Shown piece after piece: positions 1-6,653 of a DNA stretch of 6,858 nt. The position numbers and the translations under genes were made by a program. The notes beneath the pieces were generated by a model, which had not been told where the DNA came from, did no database searches, and worked only from the letters and a program-made list of their open reading frames with translations. The stretch covers positions 1 to 6,858 of the forward strand of contig JBOGJG010000299.1 in NCBI GenBank assembly GCA_050747825.1, in the 5' to 3' direction. This DNA is from JBOGJG01 sp050747825 (GTDB lineage: Bacteria; Acidobacteriota; UBA6911; RPQK01; JBOGJG01). The stretch's first letter is position 1. The number at the start of each line of letters is the position of its first letter.

Positions 1-18
1 CATTGTGGACGATACTAC

Positions 19-198
19 TTAACATAGTAATACTAGTTGCTGAAACGTGGCGCGGCGAATGAAGATTGGCAGGTAGCTGGTTACTTTGGCCTCGCTGAAT
101 TCGGCTGCCGCCTGAACAGTGACTTTGCGGATATGCTCTCTAGAGCAGCACTGGCCGAGTTCGCGCCAGATTTCATCGACGATTTCATCCAGATTCAT
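19..198 (-). CDS. Small three-helix-bundle dimerization-type protein (59 aa)
   Basis: The frame from the ATG at 198 to a TAA at 19 encodes 59 residues. It begins MNLDEIVDEIWREL, has a central VTVQAAAEFSEAKVTSYLPI segment, and ends IRRATFQQLVLLC. The pattern of an amphipathic helix, then V..V...A.EF..A.VTSYLPI(F/L), then a basic helix, resembles the small three-helix-bundle dimerization-domain proteins found as stand-alone genes in many environmental bacteria; their biochemical role is not established. The start is supported by AAGGGA (forward 204-209) five bases before the ATG, lying inside the end of ppk, and only two bases separate the ppk stop from this ATG, so translational coupling is likely. 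Family members often carry a longer charged C-terminal helix, so this copy may be slightly shortened. A PPK1-related function is inferred only from position. The family call comes from memory of the motif, not a search. Confidence 0.7.
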   Translation of the reverse strand: MNLDEIVDEIWRELGQCCSREHIRKVTVQAAAEFSEAKVTSYLPIFIRRATFQQLVLLC

Positions 199-200
199 GA

Positions 201-2291
201 TTATCCCTTTTCTGTTTCCAGCATGAGTTTTTCCTGACCGTTTCGCTCTTCCGCGCCTTCCTTTGGTTGTCTCTGACGGTAGCTGCCGTCAGAAGACATA
301 TCCCAGACTTTCCGGTTGTCAGAAAGCAGGGTCTCGAGGATATTGTCCAGTTCTTTCTTGAGGTCCTCGTCTTCTATCGGGACCATGGTCTCAACGCGGC
401 AATCCAGGTTGCGATGCATCCAATCGGCCGAGCCAATATAATAAAGAGGACGTCCGTCATTCCAAAAGCAAAACACGCGGGAGTGCTCGAGAAAGCGGCC
501 CACAATGCTGACGATCGAAATATTTTCGCTGATGCCTTTGAGTCCGGGACGCAAACAGCAGATGCCACGCACCAACAGGTCGATCTTGACCCCTGCCCTG
601 GAAGCCTCATAAAGCTCTCTGATCATCTGCGGATCCTCCAGAGAATTCATTTTGGCAAGGATCCGAGCCTTCTTGCCCCTGGCAGCCATCCTGGCCTCCT
701 GACGGATGAGTTGGATGAATCGCTCACGCATGTCGGCCGGTGCCACGAGGAGCTTCCGGTAATGGTTATGGCCGGCATGTCCCGTGAGCAGGTTGAAAAG
801 ATCTCCGACATCCTGGCCGCATTCCTGATCGGCGGTCAGCAAGCCCAGGTCGGTGTAGATTTTGGCTGTCTCGGAATGATAATTCCCCGTGCTGATGTGA
901 ACGTAGCGGTGCAAGCTGCCGCCTTCTTCGCGGACCACCATTGTGATCTTGGCATGAATCTTAACGCCCACTATGCCGTAGGACACGTGAATCCCGGCCT
1001 GCTCCAGTATGTTGACCCATTTGATATTCAGCTCTTCGTCAAAGCGAGCTCTGAGCTCAATCGTGACCGCCACCTGCTTGCCCCTCTCGACGGCTCGCAG
1101 CAGAGCTCGCAGGGTCTGTGACTCGCGGGCGGTTCTGTAAATAACCATCTTGATAGCCAAAACCTGAGGATCTTCGGCCGCTTCCTGTATGAAGCGTTGT
1201 ACCGTTTCTGAGAAGGAGTGGTAGGGGTGGTGAATCAGTACGTCCTTCTCACTCACCTCTCTGAAAATGTCGATTGGCCCATCTTCTGAGCGCTGGCGCA
1301 AGCGAGGATGAGAACGGGGAATCCATGGCTTTAGCTTCAGTTCAGGACGGTCCAGTTCGGTCAGGGGGAGCAAGGCTCTAAAGTCGATCAGCCCATCGAT
1401 TTCAAAAATCTCCTCCTCCTGGATTTCAAGGCTGTGGGCCAGCAGGCGGCGAACTGGCTTGGGCATACGGCTGTCCACTTCGAGACGGACTACCGTCGCA
1501 AATCGGCGCATCCGCAGTTCGTCCCGAATCATCTCCAAAAGATCGTTGGCTTCCTCTTCATTGCGCTTGACGTCGGCGTTTCGCGTGACGCGAAAGGGAT
1601 AGCGGCAAATGATGTCTACTTTCGGAAAGAGAAGGTCCAGGTTGGCTTCCACAATCTGCTCCAGGGGCACAAAGACCAGAGCATCCTGAAGACGCACCAG
1701 GCGCGACCGGTTGGAAGGAACCTTCACGCGCACGAAGGTCGGTTCCGCCCTTCGGACCCGGCGGGTCATGACAGCCAGAGATAGACTCAGGTTGGAGATA
1801 AAAGGAAATGGATGTCCCGGGTCCACAGCCAGAGGGGTCAGGACGGGTAGAACAGCGTCCTGGAAATACTGTCGCAAATGCTTCTGGTCTGAACGGTCCA
1901 GGTTCTTGTGATGGACGAGCGAGACGCCTGCCTGCTTCAGGGCAGGGCGGATCTTTGTCTTGAAGCAGTCCATCTGGAGAACGATCATCTGATGCACTGT
2001 GTTCAAGATCGCCTGCCACTGCTGCTCCGGAGTGCGTCCATCAGGCGTCAGCTCCAGCACCTGAGCGGCCATCTGCCTCTTGAGTCCTCCAACTCTTTTC
2101 ATAAAGAATTCGTCGAGGTTGGAGCTGAAAATCGCCAGGAACTTTACTCTTTCGAGGAGCGGATTTCGGGGATCGACTGCCTCGAAAAGAACTCGCTTGT
2201 GGAATTCAAGTTCACTTGATTCTCGGTTGAGATAATACTGCGGACCGGTGAGATCCAGATCTGCTCGTTTTCTCTTGGCATTACGGCTCAG
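201..2291 (-). CDS. ppk1: Polyphosphate kinase PPK1, start codon unresolved
   Basis: Reversibly transfers the ATP gamma-phosphate onto polyphosphate through a phosphohistidine enzyme. Numbered from the CTG at 2291, the protein is 696 residues, normal for PPK1. Visible motifs: NPLLERVKFLAIFSSNLDEF near 40-62, with Asn58 matching the E. coli ATP-contact Asn45; YRTARES and ELRARFDEE in the middle; KIHAK with His446 as the phosphorylated histidine; ISTGNYHSETAKIYTDLGLL; RGICCLRPG; GRFLEHSR with His603; and GSADWM.RNLD.RVE. The His446-His603 spacing (157) equals the E. coli 435-592 spacing. The first in-frame ATG is at 2102, but homology clearly continues upstream and that ATG would drop Asn58. 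The CTG at 2291 has AAGAAGGA seven bases upstream; alternatively an ATG at 2281 is one base out of frame. Three usually conserved positions near the N-terminus differ (Ser25, Glu27, His31). The catalytic core looks intact. Confidence 0.93.
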   Translation of the reverse strand: MSRNAKRKRADLDLTGPQYYLNRESSELEFHKRVLFEAVDPRNPLLERVKFLAIFSSNLDEFFMKRVGGLKRQMAAQVLELTPDGRTPEQQWQAILNTVHQMIVLQMDCFKTKIRPALKQAGVSLVHHKNLDRSDQKHLRQYFQDAVLPVLTPLAVDPGHPFPFISNLSLSLAVMTRRVRRAEPTFVRVKVPSNRSRLVRLQDALVFVPLEQIVEANLDLLFPKVDIICRYPFRVTRNADVKRNEEEANDLLEMIRDELRMRRFATVVRLEVDSRMPKPVRRLLAHSLEIQEEEIFEIDGLIDFRALLPLTELDRPELKLKPWIPRSHPRLRQRSEDGPIDIFREVSEKDVLIHHPYHSFSETVQRFIQEAAEDPQVLAIKMVIYRTARESQTLRALLRAVERGKQVAVTIELRARFDEELNIKWVNILEQAGIHVSYGIVGVKIHAKITMVVREEGGSLHRYVHISTGNYHSETAKIYTDLGLLTADQECGQDVGDLFNLLTGHAGHNHYRKLLVAPADMRERFIQLIRQEARMAARGKKARILAKMNSLEDPQMIRELYEASRAGVKIDLLVRGICCLRPGLKGISENISIVSIVGRFLEHSRVFCFWNDGRPLYYIGSADWMHRNLDCRVETMVPIEDEDLKKELDNILETLLSDNRKVWDMSSDGSYRQRQPKEGAEERNGQEKLMLETEKG

Positions 2292-2320
2292 CGCTTGGTC
2301 CTTCTTTCAAAAAGCTGAGC
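2286..2320 (-). promoter_or_regulatory. ppk leader hairpin with Shine-Dalgarno in the loop
   Basis: On the minus strand GCTCAGC (forward 2314-2320) is perfectly complementary to GCTGAGC (forward 2286-2292), giving a 7-bp stem and a 21-nt loop. The loop contains AAGAAGGA (forward 2299-2306), the best ribosome-binding sequence ahead of ppk, and the downstream arm contains the candidate CTG start (2291-2289). The stem is seen in the sequence; a role in translation initiation is inferred. Seven base pairs with a 21-nt loop is only moderately stable and could be chance. Confidence 0.4.
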
Positions 2321-2372
2321 TAAACATTCTATTAAAGGGTGTGCTCCATTTGGGTCACATGTTTGCAACAAT
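2292..2372 (-). other. apaH-ppk intergenic leader
   Basis: This 81-nt gap is the only sizeable space between genes of the run. It holds the upstream part of the ppk leader: the Shine-Dalgarno AAGAAGGA, the distal arm of the hairpin, and a TGA (2309-2307) that closes the ppk frame upstream. I see no GC-rich stem followed by a U-run, so no intrinsic terminator, and no convincing -35/-10 pair. Read-through from apaH into ppk is therefore the simplest reading, though a regulated promoter here cannot be excluded. Confidence 0.6.
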
Positions 2373-3185
2373 TCAGTTGAACCTATCGGCGCAGGGTTCC
2401 TGAAAGACTGCTTTGTCTTCCAGGCGCAGGGCCGTGAGCCCGCCGCCCCAAACGCAGCCGCTGTCCAGGGCAAACACTCCTGGGGATCGGTGCCAGCCCA
2501 GCGCGGCCCAGTGGCCAAAAAGCAGGGTGAGGCGCCTCGTCTTGCGACCGGCAAAAGAAAACCAGGGGAGGCAGCCCGGGGGCGCCTCATCGGGCGGGCC
2601 TGAAAAGTGCAAACACCGTTCTCCCTCGAAAGTGCAGGTCCTGAGTCGTGTGAAAACCTGGATGGCGGCAGAATAGCGCTCGATAGACTCCAGGTTGGAA
2701 TCCCAGCGCGTATACCTTCGCTGAGAGACGTTCTTCAGAAGGCTGGCGGCAAGATCTCTCTGGAAAGCCGCTTCCGCCTCGTGACTGCAGGCAAGAACTT
2801 GATCTCGATCCCATTGAGGCAGCACTCCGGCATGCACCATCAGGTAATCTCCCTCGCAGTGCACGAAGGGACGCCTTCGCAGCCATTCCGTCAGCTCATT
2901 CCGGTCCGGGGCCGTTAGAACAGGCTCAAGAGTGTCCGAGTCTTTGGCAGGGACAAGATCCAGCGCCCGAGCCAGTAGGTGGAGGTCATGGTTGCCGAGC
3001 ACGGCGATGATGCTCCGCTCGAGACTCCTGGCCCAGCGCAAGACCTCCAGAGAGAGCGGGCCTCGATTCACCAGATCGCCAACCAGCCAAAGCCGATCTT
3101 GTCCAGGGGTGAAGCGCAACCGCCTGAGAAGCCGCTCCAGAGTCTGGTAGCAGCCATGGATGTCGCCGATCACGTAGGTGGCCAT
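2373..3185 (-). CDS. apaH: Bis(5'-nucleosyl)-tetraphosphatase, symmetrical (ApaH)
   Basis: A 270-residue calcineurin-like metallophosphoesterase of the ApaH family, which splits Ap4A symmetrically into two ADP; in E. coli it also acts on Np4-capped RNA. The metal-ligand motifs appear in order: GDIHG at 7-11, GDLVNRGP at 36-43, GNHD at 64-67, MVHAG at 116-120 and FGHW at 223-226. The C-terminal SGCVWGGGLTALRLED (242-257) is the ApaH signature that separates it from general PP2A-like phosphatases. Length matches the family. The ATG at 3185 gives the canonical N-terminus MATYVIGDIHGC and lies inside the end of the CHAD gene (16-nt overlap), with GAGGAG just upstream, so coupled translation is expected. 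ApaH more often sits near ksgA/apaG/pdxA, so its place in a polyP cluster is notable. No key residue is missing. It acts in the cytoplasm. Confidence 0.95.
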   Translation of the reverse strand: MATYVIGDIHGCYQTLERLLRRLRFTPGQDRLWLVGDLVNRGPLSLEVLRWARSLERSIIAVLGNHDLHLLARALDLVPAKDSDTLEPVLTAPDRNELTEWLRRRPFVHCEGDYLMVHAGVLPQWDRDQVLACSHEAEAAFQRDLAASLLKNVSQRRYTRWDSNLESIERYSAAIQVFTRLRTCTFEGERCLHFSGPPDEAPPGCLPWFSFAGRKTRRLTLLFGHWAALGWHRSPGVFALDSGCVWGGGLTALRLEDKAVFQEPCADRFN

Positions 3186-4093
3186 GGCTCCTCGACCCCT
3201 GATCGCCGCCAGATCTGCCAGTAAGTGGCGAGTCGGCGGGTAAAGCAGCGAGGCTCTTCGCTGAAAATACGTTCTCCTACCGGCCGGATAAGGTTGCGCA
3301 GTTCAGCATGGCGGCAATCGATGAGCTGGGTGAGCAATCTTAATTCGATTTCGATATCGCCTGCTTCCATTTTTTGCAGGACACTACGCAGTTCGTCCAG
3401 GTCGTGGTCCTCCCCGAGGCAGTCACACAAAGTATCCAGTGGTTTGGTCAGCGCGCCCACAGCCTCAGGCCAGAGCGGCTCCAGGAGGCGCATCTGATAC
3501 CACAGATATTTCGCCTCCTTGCGCCACTCGTGAAACTGCTCGGATGTCAAATCGCGGTAGGCTCGGGACAGCCCTTTACGTCCTCTTCTGTAGAGGCGCT
3601 CGATCCCTCGGCCGAGTGTTGAGAAATCATCGCTCTGCAGCGTCCAGTTTTCGACGCGAGCGCGTGCTTCCCGGACGGCCAGCGATGTCTTCTCTATGGC
3701 GCCGGCTGCATGAAAATCAGCCTTTCTGGATAATCGTAAGGACTCGAGCTGGGCATGTATAGCGGCAAATGACCGGGAGGCGGTCCGCCTGTCAGTCCGG
3801 GCGATTTTTTTCAATGTTTGCACATTAACGGCGCTTTCTCGCAAAGGCGAAAGAAGCCGTGCAGCGTCGCGGTAGAACGCATTTTCAAACCTGTAGTCCG
3901 ATTTGCCGATCTCATTGTCTATCAGGCGCAAGACAGCCCGTATTTTTTTGAAGGACTTGCGGGTCTCGTGAACGGATCGGTCGAGATGCCGATCTGCAGT
4001 GCTCAACTGCTGCGCGGCTTGGTCGAGCTGTTCCAGCGCGACCCGCTTGATCCCAGCGGGCACCGTTTCGTGGATTTCCAGGCAATAACTCAT
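3170..4093 (-). CDS. CHAD-domain protein, probable polyphosphate binder
   Basis: A 307-residue stand-alone CHAD (conserved histidine alpha-helical domain) protein. The two helical repeats are visible. The first has VHETRKSFKKIRAVLRL at 41-57 (His42, Arg45, Lys46, Lys49, Lys50) and RDAARLLSPLRE at 75-86; the second has FHEWRKEAKYLWYQMRLL at 187-204 (His188, Arg191, Lys192, Lys195) and LGEDHDLDELRSVL at 226-239. CHAD domains are known to bind inorganic polyphosphate along a basic surface, which fits these spaced His/Arg/Lys residues. There is no N-terminal CYTH triphosphatase domain, so a binding or localising role is more likely than catalysis. The ATG overlaps the sixA stop as ATGA (4-nt overlap); the Shine-Dalgarno is weak, in keeping with coupling. 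The gene ends 16 nt inside apaH. Its partner in this cell is not known; the nearby ppk makes polyP the natural ligand. Confidence 0.93.
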   Translation of the reverse strand: MSYCLEIHETVPAGIKRVALEQLDQAAQQLSTADRHLDRSVHETRKSFKKIRAVLRLIDNEIGKSDYRFENAFYRDAARLLSPLRESAVNVQTLKKIARTDRRTASRSFAAIHAQLESLRLSRKADFHAAGAIEKTSLAVREARARVENWTLQSDDFSTLGRGIERLYRRGRKGLSRAYRDLTSEQFHEWRKEAKYLWYQMRLLEPLWPEAVGALTKPLDTLCDCLGEDHDLDELRSVLQKMEAGDIEIELRLLTQLIDCRHAELRNLIRPVGERIFSEEPRCFTRRLATYWQIWRRSGVEEPWPPT

Positions 4094-4596
4094 TTGGCCA
4101 TCATTCGCAAGAAATCCGGCTTAAGAAGCCACAGTAGAACGGCTGCCGGAGGGTTCCAAGAGGTGACCCGCAGAGAAGCAACCCCGGCCTTCTTCAAAGC
4201 CGTGACTGGCGATGAAAGCCCCAGAGCAAAAGCAATCAACTCATCCAAGTGTGGGGCGTGACCGACGCAGAGAATCTCTTGCGCATCCATGCGGGAAAGC
4301 TCGTTCCATGCTTCCGCCGGGGGGCGCCCCGGCTCCAGCCAGCTTATGCCTTTTTGATGGCGCGCAGCGACGCCCAGCTCCAGAGCGGCAAGCTGGGCGG
4401 TTTCGAGCGCCCGCAGGTAGGGGCTGGTCAGGACCAGTTCTGGAAGGACTCCCAGTTGCTTAAGTCCCCGCGCCGCGGTCCTGGTCTTCTCTGTTCCCTC
4501 TCGAGTCAGTCTCCGATCCGAGTCAGCCATAGACTTGCCTCCGTCCCAAGGAACAGCCGGGCCATGCCGCATCACATAAAGTCGAATGTCTGCCAT
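4090..4596 (-). CDS. sixA: SixA-type phosphohistidine phosphatase
   Basis: A 168-residue member of the histidine phosphatase superfamily, of SixA-like length. MRHG at 9-12 supplies Arg10 and the nucleophile His11; TSPYLRALETA at 57-67 supplies Arg62; VGHAPHLDELI at 111-121 supplies the second catalytic His113. LTREGTEKTRTAARGLKQLG at 30-49 is the usual SixA helix. E. coli SixA dephosphorylates phosphohistidine on HPt and PTS proteins; the substrate here is unknown. The ATG directly follows the phoR stop (TAAATG) and has CAGGA eight bases upstream, a good ribosome-binding site. The stop overlaps the CHAD start by 4 nt. Being sandwiched between a histidine kinase and a polyP binder, with PPK1 in the same run, makes phospho-His on PhoR or PPK1 candidate substrates, but this is inference. 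A small-molecule phosphatase of the same superfamily is the main alternative. Confidence 0.88.
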   Translation of the reverse strand: MADIRLYVMRHGPAVPWDGGKSMADSDRRLTREGTEKTRTAARGLKQLGVLPELVLTSPYLRALETAQLAALELGVAARHQKGISWLEPGRPPAEAWNELSRMDAQEILCVGHAPHLDELIAFALGLSSPVTALKKAGVASLRVTSWNPPAAVLLWLLKPDFLRMMAK

Positions 4597-5943
4597 TTAC
4601 TCAATCCTGTTAGAATTCTCGGGCTCCACGGCTGGCAAGGTGAAACTGATGGTCGTGCCTTTTCCCACCTCACTCTCCGCCCACACCTGTCCGCCGTGAA
4701 GCTGAACGATATGTTTGACGATGGCGAGTCCGATGCCGCTTCCTCCTGTGGCTCGGGAGCGGTCCTTGTGAACCCGGTAAAAGCGCTCAAAGATTCGGCC
4801 CAGATCTTCCTTGGGTATGCCCATGCCGGTATCCTGCACCGAAAAGTGAAGGTCCTCATCGGCTGTCTGCAGGACGATTTTGACTTCACCGTGGTCTGTG
4901 TATTTGAGGGCGTTTTCGATCAGGTTGTGGAAAACCCGGCGAATGTAAGCTTCCCCGGCAATGAAGTAATCCTGCCCGCTCTGATTGTCATAATGAAAGC
5001 CCAGGCCCGTCCTTTCAAGCTCGCCTGCGAAATCATTTTGCATCTCCTTCATTAGTGCCTCGAAGCTGATGCTCTTCCATGCGGGTTGCCGGTGGCCGTT
5101 TTCCAATCGAGCCAAATTGAACAGTTGTTCGATCATCTCCGACAACTGATCCGAATTGCGGGAGATCTTCTCCACAAATTTCCGATGGACTGGATTCAGC
5201 TCCTCATTCAGGAGCGTCTCGGCATAACCGCGGATCGAGGTCAGGGGAGTTTTCAGTTCGTGGGACACATTGGACACGAAGTCCTTACGGAGATTTCCAA
5301 GCCTGCGCAACTCAGTGATGTCGTGGAATACGACCACGACACCGATGATGCGGTCCTTTATTTCGATTCGGGCAAATCGTGCCAGAAGTACCTTCTCAGA
5401 GACTCGAATTTCCGCCTCCCAGTTCATTCGCTCCTTCAAAACGGCTTCAATGCCTCTGTGAATCTCGCTGTTCAGGATCACTTCCAGGACCAATTTCCCA
5501 AGTGGCTGGGTCCTGACGTTGAATATTGACCGCAAGGCCGGATTAGTCGTCGAGATGCGCCCTCGTTCATCGGTCACCAGAACGCCTTCCAGCATGCTGT
5601 TCAAAATTGTCGTCAGGTGATTGTGCTCTTTTTCCAGATGAGAGAATTCCTGCCGAAATCTTTCGGATATCTGCTCCACTTTTCTGGCCAGGTTGGCGGA
5701 AAGGTCTCCCGAATGGATCGGGATCGAGCTTACAGATTCACCCGACTCGATGCGTTCCGCCGCCTCCGTCAGGATGTCTATTGATTGGGACGCCCTGCGC
5801 GAAGCACGCCACGCAATGGCTACTGCCATCAGGGCCGCTATAGCCGCTAACCGTAAGACCAGGCCTTGGGCGAAAAACAGCAGAAGCAGGGTGCAGGCGG
5901 AGCCGAAAAGGTGGGCAAGATGAAGTTTACGGCGATGCAGCAT
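4597..5943 (-). CDS. phoR: PhoR-like membrane sensor histidine kinase
   Basis: A 448-residue membrane kinase. Two hydrophobic stretches (about 10-30 and 31-46) with almost no loop between them are followed by a HAMP-like linker (about 48-103), a PAS domain (about 107-210) and the kinase core. HisKA carries NVSHELKTPLTSIRGY (phospho-accepting His228). The ATPase domain shows N340/N344 in NLIENALKYT, DTGMGIP at 371-377, FERFYR at 385-390 and GGSGIGLAIV at 400-409. This is the PhoR architecture: no large periplasmic sensor, so phosphate status would come through a partner such as Pst/PhoU, neither of which is in the window. The ATG lies two bases after the response-regulator stop (TAGCCATG) with only a weak GAAG upstream, consistent with coupling. 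All catalytic motifs are intact. Another PAS-containing OmpR-partner kinase is the alternative; the cluster content favours PhoR. Confidence 0.88.
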   Translation of the reverse strand: MLHRRKLHLAHLFGSACTLLLLFFAQGLVLRLAAIAALMAVAIAWRASRRASQSIDILTEAAERIESGESVSSIPIHSGDLSANLARKVEQISERFRQEFSHLEKEHNHLTTILNSMLEGVLVTDERGRISTTNPALRSIFNVRTQPLGKLVLEVILNSEIHRGIEAVLKERMNWEAEIRVSEKVLLARFARIEIKDRIIGVVVVFHDITELRRLGNLRKDFVSNVSHELKTPLTSIRGYAETLLNEELNPVHRKFVEKISRNSDQLSEMIEQLFNLARLENGHRQPAWKSISFEALMKEMQNDFAGELERTGLGFHYDNQSGQDYFIAGEAYIRRVFHNLIENALKYTDHGEVKIVLQTADEDLHFSVQDTGMGIPKEDLGRIFERFYRVHKDRSRATGGSGIGLAIVKHIVQLHGGQVWAESEVGKGTTISFTLPAVEPENSNRIE

Positions 5944-5945
5944 GG

Positions 5946-6641
5946 CTAGTCTTCTAGCGCAGAGCTAATGCGATAGCCGACTCCGCGAATGGTCTCAATG
6001 CAGTGATTCTGGCTACCCAGTTTATCTCGGAGTCTCTGAATATGGGTGTCTACCGTCCGTGTAGTCCCACCATAGTGATAGCCCCAGACTTTGTCGAGCA
6101 GGGTCTCGCGCGAGACGACTCGGCCTTTGTTGCGAAGCAGAAACAGCAGCAGGTTGAACTCGGTGGTGGTCAGGCTGACCGGTTTATCCTCGACGCGCAA
6201 TTCGTAGCGGTCAGGATCAAGGACGATTCCAGCGCAGCGAAGGGGTTGTGCTGTTTCCTCCGCTCTATGGGTTCGTTCCAGGGCCTTCTTGACCCGGAGC
6301 ACCAATTCTCGAATGCTAAAAGGCTTGGTCACATAATCACCAGCGCCTAATTCCAAGCCCAGGACCCGGTCGATCTCTTCTCCTTTGGCCGTGAGCATGA
6401 TGATCGGAATGCCCTTGTATTCCACCTGGCTCTTGATTGCCTTCAGAATCTCCACCCCGCTGAAGCCGGGCAGCATGATATCCAAAACAACAAGGCTCGG
6501 CTTGGACTTCCTGATCAGGTCCAGCCCCTGCGGCCCGTTGTCGGCGAGGATGCAGCGATAACCCTCTTTCTCCAGGTTGAACCGGACCAGATCGAGTATG
6601 TCGGGGTCGTCGTCAATGATCAGAACGCTCTCAGCGGGCAT
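5946..6641 (-). CDS. phoB: PhoB-like OmpR-family response regulator
   Basis: A 231-residue two-domain regulator. The receiver domain (about 4-120) has the acidic cluster DDD at 10-12, phospho-acceptor Asp54 in VVLDIMLPG, Thr84 in IIMLTAKG and Lys106 in DYVTKPFS. The C-terminal winged helix (about 133-227) has LTTTEFNLLLFLL, RVVSRETLLDKVWG, RTVDTHIQRLRDKLG and IETIRGVGYR, typical of OmpR/PhoB proteins that bind tandem direct repeats. It is expected to be phosphorylated by the kinase encoded two bases downstream and to activate phosphate-starvation genes. The chosen ATG gives the standard N-terminus before the first beta strand; no clear Shine-Dalgarno precedes it (GCTTCTCTC), which is odd for the first gene of a run. 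A Pho-box-like repeat lies 21-38 bases upstream, suggesting autoregulation. Family assignment is firm; PhoB rather than another OmpR member rests on phoR and the phosphate genes. Confidence 0.9.
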   Translation of the reverse strand: MPAESVLIIDDDPDILDLVRFNLEKEGYRCILADNGPQGLDLIRKSKPSLVVLDIMLPGFSGVEILKAIKSQVEYKGIPIIMLTAKGEEIDRVLGLELGAGDYVTKPFSIRELVLRVKKALERTHRAEETAQPLRCAGIVLDPDRYELRVEDKPVSLTTTEFNLLLFLLRNKGRVVSRETLLDKVWGYHYGGTTRTVDTHIQRLRDKLGSQNHCIETIRGVGYRISSALED

Positions 6642-6653
6642 GAGAGAAGCTTA

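Noticed and set aside
1..3. ATG on the minus strand at the left edge as the next gene of the operon
   Set aside because: There is no ribosome-binding site in the preceding bases and no sequence beyond it to judge.
267..1121. Long open frame on the plus strand (284 codons) opposite ppk
   Set aside because: It is antisense to strongly conserved PPK1 motifs, its translation has no recognisable domain, and long antisense frames are common opposite codon-biased genes.
1558..2019. Second minus-strand open frame (153 codons) within ppk
   Set aside because: It is a shifted frame inside conserved PPK1 coding sequence, Pro/Ser/Gly-rich as expected of an out-of-frame reading.
201..2102. ppk starting at the first in-frame ATG (2102)
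   Set aside because: This would drop about 60 residues of clear PPK1 homology, including the ATP-contact Asn, and no Shine-Dalgarno precedes this ATG.
2307..2327. ATG at 2327 in the ppk frame, read through the TGA at 2309 as a recoded start
   Set aside because: The six codons before the TGA have no ribosome-binding site, no recoding element was seen, and the CTG or one-base-indel explanations are simpler. A tiny leader peptide is possible but unsupported.
2292..2372. Intrinsic terminator between apaH and ppk
   Set aside because: There is an AGCTCAGCTTTTT stretch, but its complementary arm lies downstream of the U-run rather than before it, so it does not make a stem followed by U's.
4249..5055. 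Plus-strand open frame (268 codons) opposite sixA and phoR
   Set aside because: It runs across the boundary of two well-supported minus-strand genes and its translation shows no family pattern.
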